Assembly: GCA_001570385.1 (NCBI GenBank)
Contig: BBYL01000011.1
Coordinates: 186,001-250,000, forward strand
Source of the DNA: Microtetraspora glauca
Lineage (GTDB): Bacteria > Actinomycetota > Actinomycetes > Streptosporangiales > Streptosporangiaceae
Reading direction: 5' to 3'
Length of the DNA: 64,000 bases
Below the pieces are notes generated by a model. The model saw nothing but the letters and a program-made list of their open reading frames with translations, searched no databases and was not told the origin of the DNA. Made by a program: the position numbers and the translations under genes. Positions 44,510 through 53,418 of this stretch are shown here, piece after piece. The first letter of the stretch is position 1. Each line of letters begins with the position of its first letter.

Positions 44510-45441
44510 GCCCGGCCCTGGGCTTCGTCAAGGCCCATCCGTTCGCGAGCGCGATGGGCATCGGCACGCTGGGCGGGGCCGGGCTCGTGACCTCGCTGCT
44601 CGCGGTGAGCTGGCCCGAAGGAGATCCGGACAGGCTGCGCAAAGCCGCCGATATCTGGGACCACCTCGCGGAGGCGATCGAGCGCACCAGGAAGGACGCG
44701 AACGACGCGGTCGGCCAGGTTCTCAAGAGCAATTCCGGTCCGGCGGTGGACGAGTTCCGGAACATGTGGACCGGCCGGTTCGCGGCCTATCCCGGCGACG
44801 TCGCGACGTACTGCCGGGCCGTCGCCAAGGCGTGCCGCGAGTACGCCAAGGCCGTGGAGATCACCCGCTACGTGCTCGTCGTGCTCGCCATCCAGATGTT
44901 CGTGAACATCCTCTTCACCGTCGCCTGGGGGTGGGGGACCGCCGGAGTCGGCTCCCTCGTCCAGAAGGCGGTCATCGAGAAAGCGTTCAAGGGCCGCGCG
45001 ATCCTGCAGAAGAAGCTCTTCAAGCTGAGCGTCGAAAAGATCATCTACAACTCGTTCTACTACCTGGGGGACAGCGTCGCCTACGCCGGTGGACAGCAGA
45101 TCATCCAGTGGAGCATCTTCGAACTCGCCGGCGTCCGGAAGGACCTCGGTGGCAACGAGGTCACCACCCTTGGGGTGAACGCGGAGCAATTCGGGCGCGG
45201 GTTCGCCGCGAACATGGCCTTCAACGGCGTCTACGACCTGACGAAGGTGGCCCGCGTCCCCGTCAGCCCGACCGGCAACCTCCTGTCCAGGCTCGCCGGA
45301 TCCGGCATGTACACCGTGACGGACAACGCCCTTCAGGGCGACATGTCCGCGCCCACGCTGGAGCAGTGGATCGCCAAGATCATCGTTCACGGCGCCCGGA
45401 CGGCCAAGCCGGTCACCGCGCCCGCGTCGGCCGGGCCGTGA
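44506..45441 (+). CDS. WXG100_2-like (CpnT N-domain-type) protein without toxin domain
   Basis: A 311-residue protein whose start (WPEGDPDRLRKAADIWDHLA and EFRNMWTGRF) resembles the helical N-terminal domain of CpnT-type and related large WXG100 toxins. A hydrophobic segment (YVLVVLAIQMFVNILFTVAW) follows. Normally a long linker and a C-terminal toxin come next; here the protein ends in an alanine/proline stretch. Overlap with the upstream WXG100-like gene suggests joint export or assembly. Confidence 0.6.
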   Translation: MSPALGFVKAHPFASAMGIGTLGGAGLVTSLLAVSWPEGDPDRLRKAADIWDHLAEAIERTRKDANDAVGQVLKSNSGPAVDEFRNMWTGRFAAYPGDVATYCRAVAKACREYAKAVEITRYVLVVLAIQMFVNILFTVAWGWGTAGVGSLVQKAVIEKAFKGRAILQKKLFKLSVEKIIYNSFYYLGDSVAYAGGQQIIQWSIFELAGVRKDLGGNEVTTLGVNAEQFGRGFAANMAFNGVYDLTKVARVPVSPTGNLLSRLAGSGMYTVTDNALQGDMSAPTLEQWIAKIIVHGARTAKPVTAPASAGP

Positions 45442-45493
45442 CCGGGCGTCCGGCCGGACATCCGGCCTCCGGGCGAGGAATACAGGAGAGACC

Positions 45494-45814
45494 ATGATGC
45501 CGTTCTCCCCGACCGGGGATCCCGACGCCGACCGTGTGCTCGCCGGACTTCAGGAGCACATGGAGCGCGCTGAGCAGGTCGGGCGGAGGCTGGCCGAGGT
45601 GCGGGGCAGGGGCGAGGCCGCGGGGGGCCACGTTCGGGCGGACGTGCTGGCGACCGGTGTCCTGAACGGTCTGTACATCGATCCGAGGGCCATGCGCCTG
45701 GGCTCCGAGGCCCTCGTGGAAGCGATCATGGAGGCGGTCGGCAAGGCCACGAGGGCGGCGACCGAGATGGCCGACAAGCTGATGACGCCGCTGCTCGAAC
45801 CCTTCGATTCCTGA
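45494..45814 (+). CDS. YbaB/EbfC-family protein
   Basis: A 106-residue protein with a coiled N-terminal helix and the core DVLATGVLNGLYIDPRAM followed by ALVEAIMEAVGKATRAA, as in YbaB/EbfC nucleoid-associated-like proteins. In actinobacteria such paralogues often sit in type VII secretion loci. AGGAG lies upstream of the ATG. It closes the three-gene cassette. Confidence 0.75.
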   Translation: MMPFSPTGDPDADRVLAGLQEHMERAEQVGRRLAEVRGRGEAAGGHVRADVLATGVLNGLYIDPRAMRLGSEALVEAIMEAVGKATRAATEMADKLMTPLLEPFDS

Positions 45815-46022
45815 CGTCCGAGGCGCCCCGCGCGTCGCCTCTCGGGTTCACGTCATCGGAGTGCGAGTCTGCGCCGGTGTACCCGTGAACGAGGCCGAGT
45901 CGCGGGCGGGCGGCGATATGCCGACGTGCCACGAGGGGTGGGGCGGCCCCGCGGTGATGCGCGGGCGGGCCGGTCCGGCGACACCGGCGTGACAGCCGGT
46001 GGTGGTTCCCGAGAGAGCGCTC

Positions 46023-46028
46023 TATCGT
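46023..46028 (+). promoter_or_regulatory. Candidate leaderless -10 box of the MOSC gene
   Basis: TATCGT ends 6 bases before ATG 46035, which supports that start over GTG 45999. Confidence 0.45.
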
Positions 46029-46034
46029 TCGGTC

Positions 46035-46862
46035 ATGCACCTCCGTGATATCCACATTTATCCCCTAAAGTCGGCTTCTGGTGTGCGGGTCGACCACGCG
46101 ACCATCGAACTCTGGGGTCTCGACGGAGACCGCCGGTGGGCCGTGATCGGTGATGACGGTGAGAACCTCTGGCTGGGCGAGTTCCCCCGCATGCTCTCGG
46201 TGACGGCGCGCAATCTGGCGCACGGAGGGCTCTCCCTGACCGCGCCGGGGCTGCCGGATCTCGTGGTGCCGCCCGCGACCGGAGAGAGCGTCCCCGTCGG
46301 CTTCACCGGGCTGGACCGGGCGGTCACCGCCGACGAGGTGACCCACGCCTGGTTCTCCGAGCTGCTCGGCCGCCCGGCCCGCCTGGTCTGGTTGGACGAC
46401 CCCCGGCGCCGGACCATCGATCCGAAGCACGGGGGACTGCCCGGCGAGGTGGTCAGCTTCGCCTGGGACGCGCCCCTGCTCCTGACGTCGGCGTCCTCGC
46501 TCCGGCTGCTCGACGAGTGGATCTCCGCAGGTGCGGTGGAGCGCGGTGAGGAACCCCCGGGCCCGCTGGCCATGGCGCGGTTCCGGCCCAACGTGGTCGT
46601 CGAGGGCGCCGAGCCGTACGAGGAGGACGGCTGGACGGAGGTGCGCATCGGCGATGTCGAGTTCCGGATATCGGAGCTATGCGACCGCTGCGCGGTCACC
46701 ACCATCGACCCGGACACGTGGGTGAAGGGCAAGGAGCCGATCCGCACCCTCGCCGGGCACCGCAGGTGGGACGGAAAGACCTGGTTCGGCGTCCGGCTGG
46801 TCCCGCGCACCCCGGGGAAGATCAGCGTCGGCGATCCGATCGTCCCGCTGGCCCGGACCTGA
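46035..46862 (+). CDS. MOSC domain-containing protein
   Basis: A 275-residue protein with an N-terminal MOSC beta-barrel domain (HIYPLKSASGVRVDHATI) and the C-terminal MOSC domain with the conserved cysteine in SELCDRCAVTTIDP. MOSC proteins handle sulfur or reduce N-hydroxylated compounds with molybdenum cofactor (mARC-like). It could use the same cofactor as the molybdenum hydroxylase at 1.6-5.4 kb. Confidence 0.88.
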   Translation: MHLRDIHIYPLKSASGVRVDHATIELWGLDGDRRWAVIGDDGENLWLGEFPRMLSVTARNLAHGGLSLTAPGLPDLVVPPATGESVPVGFTGLDRAVTADEVTHAWFSELLGRPARLVWLDDPRRRTIDPKHGGLPGEVVSFAWDAPLLLTSASSLRLLDEWISAGAVERGEEPPGPLAMARFRPNVVVEGAEPYEEDGWTEVRIGDVEFRISELCDRCAVTTIDPDTWVKGKEPIRTLAGHRRWDGKTWFGVRLVPRTPGKISVGDPIVPLART

Positions 46863-46919
46863 GTCGCGGGACGCCGGATCTCAGGATGCTCCCGGCGGCC
46901 GCGGCACGGCGGGCGGGAC

Positions 46920-48893
46920 TCAGGCGGTGAGGCGGCGCAGGGCCTCCCGTACCTTCGCCGGGTCGGTGGTGCGCCAGAACGGGGGCAGCGAGCCCAGCAG
47001 GAAGCCGCCGTACCGCGCGGTGGCCAGCCGGGGGTCGAGGACGGCGACGACGCCCCGGTCGGTCATCGACCGCAGCAACCGGCCCGCACCCTGGGCGAGG
47101 AGCAGCGCGGCGTGCGTGGCCGCGACGCTCATGAAGCCGTTCCCGCCCTTGGCCGCGATGTGCCGCTGCCGGGCCGAGGCGAGCGGGTCGTCCGGACGTG
47201 GGAACGGGATCCGGTCGATGATCACGAGTGTGAGCGAGGGGCCGGGGACGTCCACGCCCTGCCACAGGGACAGCGTGCCGAACAGGCAGGTCGCCGGATC
47301 GGCCGCGAACTGCTTGACCAGCAGTGACGTGGAGTCGTCGCCCTGGCAGAGCAGCGGCACGTCGAGCCGCTCGCGCAGCGCCTCGGTGGCGGCCTTGGCG
47401 GCCCGCATCGAGGAGAACAACCCCAGGGTCCGCCCGCCCGCCGCCTCGATCAGCTCGGTGATCTCGTCGAGGTACGCCTCCGGAAGGCCGTCGCGGCCCG
47501 GCTGCGGGAGATGTTTGGCGACGTACAGGATGCCGCTGCGCGGGTGGTCGAACGGCGAGCCGACGTCGAGGCCGGTCCAGTCGTCGTCGCGGAGGCCCCA
47601 TTGGCGGGCCATGCCGTCGAAGGAGCCGCCGAGGGCCAGCGTGGCGCTGGTGAGGATCACCGTGCGGTCGCCGAACAGCTTGTCGCGAAGCATGCCGCCC
47701 ACGGACAGCGGGGCCACCCGGAGCGTCGGCGGCACCCTGCCGTGCCCGGCGTCCAGCCAGACCACCTCGGCGCGGTCCGCCTCGGACTCGGCGCCGAACG
47801 CGTCGAGCATGCGTTGCGCGGTGTCGTGGGTCTCGTCGAGCGCCATGAACGCCGCCTTGCGCGCCCCCGCGTTGTCGGGATCGTCCTTGTCCTTGTTGCG
47901 CGGCCCGAGGGCGGTGATGCAGGCGAACGCGGCGTCCCTGACGAGCGCGAGGGTGAGCCCGAGCGACTGGGGAAGATCGTCGACCCGCCCGGGCGGCGCC
48001 GCCGCGAGGAGGGCGCCGAGATCCTCGCCCGCCTCCTTCAGCCGGTCGGCCACACCCTGCTCGACGAGCCTGCCCGCCCGGCGGACCGCCAGGGCGACAC
48101 CGGCCTCCGACAGCTCGTCGGTGACCACCGAGGTCACCCGGTCGACCAGCTCGTGCGCCTCGTCGACCACCACGACGTCGTGCTCGGGCAGGACGGGGAA
48201 GTCCTCCATCGCGTCGATCGCCAGCAGCGCGTGGTTGGTGACCACGACGTCCGCCTCGCCCGCGCGCTGCCTGGCCAGCTCGGCGAAGCACTCGGCGCCG
48301 CTCGGGCAGCGCTGCGCGCCCAGGCATTCCTTGGCGTGCACCGAGAACTGTCGCCAGGCCAGGTCGCTGACGCCGGGGACCAGCTCGTCCCGGTCGCCGG
48401 TCTCGGTCTCGTTCGCCCACTCCTGGATCCGCTGGACCATCCGCCCGGTGGCGCTCACCTCACGCGGGTCGAAGAGCTGGTCGTCCTCGTCGTCGGGCAT
48501 GCCGGCGCCGGTCTTGTGGCGGCAGAGGTAGTTGCGCCGGCCCTTGAGGATCGCGAACTCGGGCTTGTGCGGCAGATGCTGCTCCAGCGTGTCCGCCAGC
48601 CGGGGCAGGTCGCGATCGACGAGCTGGCGCTGCAGCGCGATCGTCGCGGTCGACACGACGATGGCGTCGCCGGTCTCCATGGCGTGCCTGATCGCGGGGA
48701 CGAGGTAGGCGAGGGACTTGCCGGTGCCGGTGCCCGCCTGGACGGCCAGGTGCCGGTCGCCCTCCACGGCCTCCTGCACGGCTCGCGCCATCGTGACCTG
48801 ACCGGGCCGCTCGGCGCCCCCGAGGCCGGTCACCGCCGCGGTGAGCAGCTCGTCGACAGGGGGCAGCGCGATCTTGGAGTCAGTGGATGGCAC
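46920..48893 (-). CDS. dinG: ATP-dependent DNA helicase, DinG/YoaA family
   Basis: A 657-residue XPD-like helicase. Walker A is AVQAGTGTGKSLAYLVPA, the DEAH box is VVVVDEAHELVD, and iron-sulfur cluster cysteines lie in YLCRHKTG, KECLGAQRC and SGAEC. The C-terminal motif VI reads LAQGAGRLLRSMTDRGVVAV. It unwinds 5'-overhang and R-loop substrates in replication or repair. The GTG at 48893 is 6 bases after a TAGCGT box, suggesting a leaderless transcript. Confidence 0.94.
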   Translation of the reverse strand: MPSTDSKIALPPVDELLTAAVTGLGGAERPGQVTMARAVQEAVEGDRHLAVQAGTGTGKSLAYLVPAIRHAMETGDAIVVSTATIALQRQLVDRDLPRLADTLEQHLPHKPEFAILKGRRNYLCRHKTGAGMPDDEDDQLFDPREVSATGRMVQRIQEWANETETGDRDELVPGVSDLAWRQFSVHAKECLGAQRCPSGAECFAELARQRAGEADVVVTNHALLAIDAMEDFPVLPEHDVVVVDEAHELVDRVTSVVTDELSEAGVALAVRRAGRLVEQGVADRLKEAGEDLGALLAAAPPGRVDDLPQSLGLTLALVRDAAFACITALGPRNKDKDDPDNAGARKAAFMALDETHDTAQRMLDAFGAESEADRAEVVWLDAGHGRVPPTLRVAPLSVGGMLRDKLFGDRTVILTSATLALGGSFDGMARQWGLRDDDWTGLDVGSPFDHPRSGILYVAKHLPQPGRDGLPEAYLDEITELIEAAGGRTLGLFSSMRAAKAATEALRERLDVPLLCQGDDSTSLLVKQFAADPATCLFGTLSLWQGVDVPGPSLTLVIIDRIPFPRPDDPLASARQRHIAAKGGNGFMSVAATHAALLLAQGAGRLLRSMTDRGVVAVLDPRLATARYGGFLLGSLPPFWRTTDPAKVREALRRLTA

Positions 48894-48899
48894 GGGAGA

Positions 48900-48905
48900 A
48901 CGCTA
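48900..48905 (-). promoter_or_regulatory. Candidate leaderless -10 box of dinG
   Basis: TAGCGT on the minus strand ends 6 bases before GTG 48893; no ribosome-binding site is needed in this architecture. Confidence 0.45.
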
Positions 48906-49120
48906 CCCGCTGCCGCCGACATTCGTTGCGTGACCGCGTCGGCACATCCCGGCGTTCCCGGTCCGGCCGAGCGAGCCGCATGGCACACTGGCGAGCATGC
49001 CCCTGATGGTCAAAAGTGATCTACCCGGTGGGGCGCGGGGGGTCCGGGACGGCACTGGAACTGGCGTTTCTGTAGGGATTCCCGTGGTCGAGTGGACGGA
49101 TAAGGGCAGGTAAAGGCACT

Positions 49121-50431
49121 ATGTCTGCCATGTCGGAAGTTGTCCCACTGCCATCGTTCGGTGAGGTGTTCTTTGACGCCCGCGGCCAGGACCGCGTTCT
49201 CCGGGTCACCTGGCACGAGGGAACGCTCGTCCTGAGCCTCTGGCGGGGCGAGATGTGCACCGCGAGTTTCCGCATGCCCATGGACGACGTCGGACGCCTC
49301 ATCGACACCCTCGATGACGGCTTCACCGAGGCCGGCGGCCAGTACGCCGACGACCCGGGGACCGGCCCGCTGCACCAGGTCGACACGGGCCGGTTCGACG
49401 CGGGGGAGTACCCCGGAACCGGCCAGTACACCCGCCCGCAGCTCACCGAGCCGCCCGCGCAGGGATACCCGCCCCAGCAGGGCCAGGGAGGGTACGCCCA
49501 GCCCGGCCAGGGCGCCGTGCCGTACCAGCCGGAGCCGCAGGCTCCCGCCTACGCGCAGGCCGGCCCGGACGGCGGCTACGGCCGACCCGACGGTTACGGT
49601 CAGGACGATTACGGCCAGGCGGACGATTACGGCCAGGCGGACGGTTACGGCCAGGCGGACGCCGGCTACGGGCACCCGGACGCCGGCTACGGCCCGGACC
49701 AGGGCTACGGCCAGCCGGATCAGGGCTACGGTCCCGACCAGGGCTACGGCCAGCAGGACGGCGGTTATCCGCAGGCCGGGCCGGACTACGGCAGGCCCGC
49801 CCAGGACTACGGCCAGCAGGACCCCGACTACGGCCAGCCGGTGCCGTACCAGCAGGAGCCCGCGCCGGCCGCCCTCGGCCCGAACGACGTGCTGGTGGCC
49901 AGGGGCGCGCCCGGCGGCCGGGACCGGCGTGGCGCCTCCTCGGGCGACAGCGTCCCCAGGGAGAACATGATCGTGGGCGACTCCCTGCCCTACGAGCCGT
50001 CCCCGGGTTCCTACGGCCAGTACGAGACCGGCCAGGGGCAGTACGACCCGGGCTACGAGAGGGGCCAGTACGACCAGGGGGCGCGGTCCTACGACGCGGC
50101 GCCCCGGCCCGCCGACTCCTCTGGGGGCTCGTACGACCCGGGGGAGCCGGTGTACCAGTTCCCCTCTCCGGTGCCGGGACGGCCGGCGTACCGGTTCGAC
50201 CCCGAGCCCTACCCCCAGCAGGGGCAACACCAGGGCCAGCAACACCAGGGCCAGCAGCAGCCGGGTCAGCAGCCGCCGCATCAGGGGGTGGATCCGAACG
50301 ATCCGCTTGGCCTCGGCACGTCACCGGCGCGCCAGACCGACCCCTCCCTGACCCGGCCGTACGTGCAGGATCCGGTTTACACGACCGGCGAGCGGCTGCG
50401 TCCGGAACAGCGGGACGAACGCGACTGGTGA
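49121..50431 (+). CDS. Protein with conserved N-domain and long Tyr/Gly/Gln-rich low-complexity tail
   Basis: A 436-residue protein. Residues 1-70 form a small conserved actinobacterial domain ([37 protein letters not shown]). From about residue 75 on, the chain is disordered and rich in Tyr, Gly, Gln, Asp and Pro. Residues 151-245 hold 13 YG-X motifs (GYGQ, DYGQ, GYGP, GYGH). There is no signal peptide or membrane helix. The pattern resembles phase-separating prion-like domains of FUS-type proteins. AAAGG precedes the ATG; a second ATG at 49130 is possible. Confidence 0.75.
   Translation: MSAMSEVVPLPSFGEVFFDARGQDRVLRVTWHEGTLVLSLWRGEMCTASFRMPMDDVGRLIDTLDDGFTEAGGQYADDPGTGPLHQVDTGRFDAGEYPGTGQYTRPQLTEPPAQGYPPQQGQGGYAQPGQGAVPYQPEPQAPAYAQAGPDGGYGRPDGYGQDDYGQADDYGQADGYGQADAGYGHPDAGYGPDQGYGQPDQGYGPDQGYGQQDGGYPQAGPDYGRPAQDYGQQDPDYGQPVPYQQEPAPAALGPNDVLVARGAPGGRDRRGASSGDSVPRENMIVGDSLPYEPSPGSYGQYETGQGQYDPGYERGQYDQGARSYDAAPRPADSSGGSYDPGEPVYQFPSPVPGRPAYRFDPEPYPQQGQHQGQQHQGQQQPGQQPPHQGVDPNDPLGLGTSPARQTDPSLTRPYVQDPVYTTGERLRPEQRDERDW
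49571..49855 (+). repeat. Degenerate tandem repeat encoding YG-X motifs
   Basis: In-frame units close to GATTACGGCCAGGCGGAC and GGCTACGGCCAG repeat through this stretch, matching protein residues 151-245. The first copies are nearly identical. Confidence 0.8.
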
Positions 50432-50468
50432 TCGGGGGACCGCCCGGAGCTCGTGACGGCCGCGCGGG

Positions 50469-50474
50469 TACGCT
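50469..50474 (+). promoter_or_regulatory. Candidate leaderless -10 box of the antiporter gene
   Basis: TACGCT ends 6 bases before TTG 50481 and 9 bases before ATG 50484. Confidence 0.35.
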
Positions 50475-50483
50475 CGACCGTTG

Positions 50484-52073
50484 ATGGATATCTCGACGGC
50501 GGCCGGACTGGTCCTGCTGGCCACCGGCGCCCTCGTGGTGGCCGCGATCGCCAGGAGACGGGACCTTTCGGCGCCTCTGCTGCTGGTGATGGCCGGGCTG
50601 GCCCTGTCGTACGTCCCGGGAGTGCCCGAATACCGGCTCGACCCCGAGATCGTCCTGGTGGTGTTCCTCCCGCCGCTGCTGTACTCGGCCGCGCTGGACA
50701 GCTCCTACCTGCGGCTGCGCGACACCAAGCGGGCGGTGGGCCTGCTGTCGGTGGGCCTGGTGCTGTTCACCACCGCCGTGATCGGCCTGGTCGCGCACGC
50801 GATGATCCCGGAACTGCCGCTCGCCGCCGCCTTCGCGCTGGGCGCGATCGTGGCACCGCCGGACGCGGTCGCCGCGGTCGCCATCGGCCGCAGGCTCGGC
50901 CTGCCGCGCAGGCCGCTCACGATCCTTATCGGCGAGAGCCTGTTCAACGACGCCACCGCGCTCACGGCGTTCCGGGTCGCGGTCGGCGCGGTGGTCGGGA
51001 CGGGTGTCGGGCTTCTCGAAGCGGGTGGGGAGTTCCTCTACGCCGCCGGGGTCGGCGTGGCCATCGGCCTCGCCATCGCCTACGCCGCCGGGCTCCTGTT
51101 CCGGAGGCTCACCGACGCGCTCGTGACCAACGCCACGTCCCTGCTCCTGCCGTACGGCGCGTACCTGGCGGCGGAGTCCGCGCACGCCTCCGGCGTGATC
51201 GCGGTCGTGATCGTGGGACTGTATCTCGGCCACCGGCTGAGCCATACGTCGTACGGGACCCGGCTCATCTCCAACGCGGTCTGGCAGGTCGCCGACTTCA
51301 TCCTGGAGTCGATCGTCTTCATCCTCATCGGGCTCCAGCTCCGCCCGATCGTGCTCGGGCTGTCGGGTGAGCCCCTCGGCCGGATCCTGACGTACGCGCT
51401 GGTCCTGCTGCTGGTGGCGGTGGCGGCGCGGGTGGTCTGGATGATCCCCTCGACGTACCTGCCGAGGGTCCTGTCCAAGCGGATCAGGCGGCGCGAGCCG
51501 AACCGGCCGCCGTGGCGGCACGTGGTGGTCCTGAGCTGGGCGGGCATGCGCGGCGTGGTCTCGCTCGCCGCCGCGTTCGCCCTGCCGCAGGACTTCCCCC
51601 GGCGCAACCTGCTGCTGTTCGTGACCTTCGTCATCGTGATCGGCACTCTGGTCGTTCAGGGGTTGTCCTTCCCCTGGCTGATCAGGAAGCTGGGCGTGTC
51701 GAACGAGCGCGAGCGCTACCAGGACGACCTGCACGAGGCCGCGGCGCAGCAGGCCGCCGCCGACGCGGCGCTGGCCAGGCTGGACGAGATGGTCGCCGAC
51801 GGCGTGCTCGACGTTCACGAGGAGGTCATCACGATCCTGCGCGACCGTGCCGAGCGCAAGGCGCTGCACGCGTGGGAGCGGCTGGGCGGCGGCATCGGCC
51901 CGGAGGGTGAGGAGACGCCCGCGTCGCTCTACCGCCGCCTGCGCCGGGAGATGATCGACACGGAGCGAGAAGTGATCATCCGGCTCCGGGACGAGCGCCG
52001 CATCGACGACGAGGTGCTCCGGCGGATGATGCAGGAGCTCGACTTCGAGGAGGCGACCCTGGTCCGGGACTGA
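50484..52073 (+). CDS. Na+/H+ antiporter, CPA1 family
   Basis: A 529-residue transporter with about 12 membrane helices over the first 400 residues. Motifs GAIVAPPDAVAAVAIGRR and GESLFNDATAL mark the ion-binding site, and WAGMRGVVSLAAAFALP is a CPA1 signature. The C-terminal 130 residues are charged and cytosolic, probably regulatory (LHEAAAQQAAADAALARLDE). It exchanges sodium or potassium for protons in pH homeostasis. TTG 50481 immediately before the ATG is an alternative start. Confidence 0.92.
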   Translation: MDISTAAGLVLLATGALVVAAIARRRDLSAPLLLVMAGLALSYVPGVPEYRLDPEIVLVVFLPPLLYSAALDSSYLRLRDTKRAVGLLSVGLVLFTTAVIGLVAHAMIPELPLAAAFALGAIVAPPDAVAAVAIGRRLGLPRRPLTILIGESLFNDATALTAFRVAVGAVVGTGVGLLEAGGEFLYAAGVGVAIGLAIAYAAGLLFRRLTDALVTNATSLLLPYGAYLAAESAHASGVIAVVIVGLYLGHRLSHTSYGTRLISNAVWQVADFILESIVFILIGLQLRPIVLGLSGEPLGRILTYALVLLLVAVAARVVWMIPSTYLPRVLSKRIRRREPNRPPWRHVVVLSWAGMRGVVSLAAAFALPQDFPRRNLLLFVTFVIVIGTLVVQGLSFPWLIRKLGVSNERERYQDDLHEAAAQQAAADAALARLDEMVADGVLDVHEEVITILRDRAERKALHAWERLGGGIGPEGEETPASLYRRLRREMIDTEREVIIRLRDERRIDDEVLRRMMQELDFEEATLVRD

Positions 52074-52096
52074 CCGGCAGGTCCCATCACGCCGGG

Positions 52097-52354
52097 TCAG
52101 GCCATCAGATTGTCCAGGTAGCACCAGCGCCAGCTCTCGCCGGGCTGGAACGAGACGATGACCGGATGCCCGGTGTCCCGGAAATGGGCGGTGGCGTGCC
52201 GTCCGGGCGAGGAGTCGCAACATCCGATGTGCCCGCAGTCCAGGCACTTGCGCAGGTGGACCCAGTGCGCCCCCGTGGCAAGGCACTCCTCGCACCCCTG
52301 CGGGGTCACCGCCGGCGGACTGCCCGCGGTCTCCAGATGTTCGCACGATGCCAT
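52097..52354 (-). CDS. UBP-type zinc finger protein
   Basis: An 85-residue protein consisting of a ZnF-UBP domain: CEECLATGAHWVHLRKCLDC, HIGCCDSSPGRHATAHF and HPVIVSFQPGESWRWCYLD. In eukaryotes the fold binds ubiquitin tails; in bacteria its role is unknown. The ATG at 52354 has GGTGG upstream. It converges with the antiporter gene. Confidence 0.9.
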   Translation of the reverse strand: MASCEHLETAGSPPAVTPQGCEECLATGAHWVHLRKCLDCGHIGCCDSSPGRHATAHFRDTGHPVIVSFQPGESWRWCYLDNLMA

Positions 52355-52562
52355 GGGGTTCCACCCTTTCCTCAGGTTCAGGTCTCTCGGGGTCCCGGAT
52401 CTGCGGGGTCTCCCATGCATCTCCGGCGAGATCTCGAGCGATCCTGTTCGTGAGCCGCCGAAAAGGCGTGCTCGCGCGTCTTCAGCCTAGGTGCCGCCGT
52501 TCCCGGGAACATGCCTCCCCGTTTCCGGCATTCCACCATAACTAAGGGGAAATACGGCAAAA

Positions 52563-52568
52563 TATCCT
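52563..52568 (+). promoter_or_regulatory. Candidate leaderless -10 box of the DUF202 pair
   Basis: TATCCT ends 7 bases before ATG 52576 in an AT-rich stretch. Confidence 0.5.
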
Positions 52569-52575
52569 GTGTTTC

Positions 52576-52908
52576 ATGGATGGGCACGAACCGGACCCTC
52601 GCTTCACGCTGGCCAACGAGCGGACGTTCCTCACCTGGCTCAGCACCTCGCTCGCGATGAGCGCGGGCGGCATCGCGATGGCGGCGGTGCCGGCGAACAT
52701 CTTCGTGGACTGGGTCAAGACGCTGCTCGCCGTCGTGCTCGTGGTGCTGTCCGCGGTGACCGCGATCATGGCCTATCCCCGCTGGCGGCGCGTCCAGCGG
52801 GCGATGCGCCGCCAGGAGCCGCTCCCGCCGCCCACACTCGCGCCCCTGTTCGGGTACGGCGTGGCGGGGGTGGCGATCATCGCCCTCGTGCTGATCCTGC
52901 TGGCATGA
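52576..52908 (+). CDS. DUF202 membrane protein (YidH-like)
   Basis: A 110-residue protein with three membrane helices. The start DPRFTLANERTFLTWLSTSL is the DUF202 hallmark. Function is unknown; E. coli YidH is the best-known relative. Its stop overlaps the next start (ATGA), forming a tight pair of DUF202 genes. Confidence 0.88.
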   Translation: MDGHEPDPRFTLANERTFLTWLSTSLAMSAGGIAMAAVPANIFVDWVKTLLAVVLVVLSAVTAIMAYPRWRRVQRAMRRQEPLPPPTLAPLFGYGVAGVAIIALVLILLA

Positions 52909-53273
52909 AGCGTCGTGAGACCGGCCCCTCCGGGAAAGACTCCGACCCGACCATGGCGAGATGGGACGAGGGGCTCCAGAACGAGCGCACCCGGTTGGCG
53001 TGGGTCCGCACCGGCGTCGCGCTGTGTTCGCTCTCCCTCGTCGCCGTCGGCGTCGCCGTACGGCACGGCATGGGTGGCGTCGAGTTGGCCGCCTTCGCCT
53101 TCGGCGCCCTCTGCGGCACCGCGCTCCTCGCCCGGGTCAGCGTTCGCTTCCAGCGCCTCCAGCGGGCGCTGCACCTCGGGCACCCGCTGGACTTCATGAC
53201 CGACGCGCTGCTCGCGTGGTGGGGCGTCCTGGCCGTCGTGGCGGGCGCCGTGATCTTCGTCGTGTCCGCGTGA
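52905..53273 (+). CDS. DUF202 membrane protein
   Basis: A 122-residue second DUF202 protein: DEGLQNERTRLAWVRTGVAL then three helices in total. The start overlaps the preceding DUF202 stop. The two paralogues may form a heteromeric complex (inference). Confidence 0.88.
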   Translation: MKRRETGPSGKDSDPTMARWDEGLQNERTRLAWVRTGVALCSLSLVAVGVAVRHGMGGVELAAFAFGALCGTALLARVSVRFQRLQRALHLGHPLDFMTDALLAWWGVLAVVAGAVIFVVSA

Positions 53274-53418
53274 GCCCGGCGCCCGGCGGGCCCGCCGATC
53301 TCCTCAACGTTTCAGCCCTCGCGTAGCTTCGACCTGCGGCGACGGGGGCCGCGGCCGATATCGGCGCCTGGCCGCGCCCGCGTGACCAGGGTGCAAGGAG
53401 CCGCTCGGACACGGGGGA

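Noticed and set aside
49443..52364. A 973-codon minus-strand open frame opposite the YG-rich and antiporter genes
   Set aside because: It is an antisense shadow of high-GC coding DNA; the translation is rich in Arg, Asp, Gly and Pro with no domain, while both plus-strand genes are clearly real.
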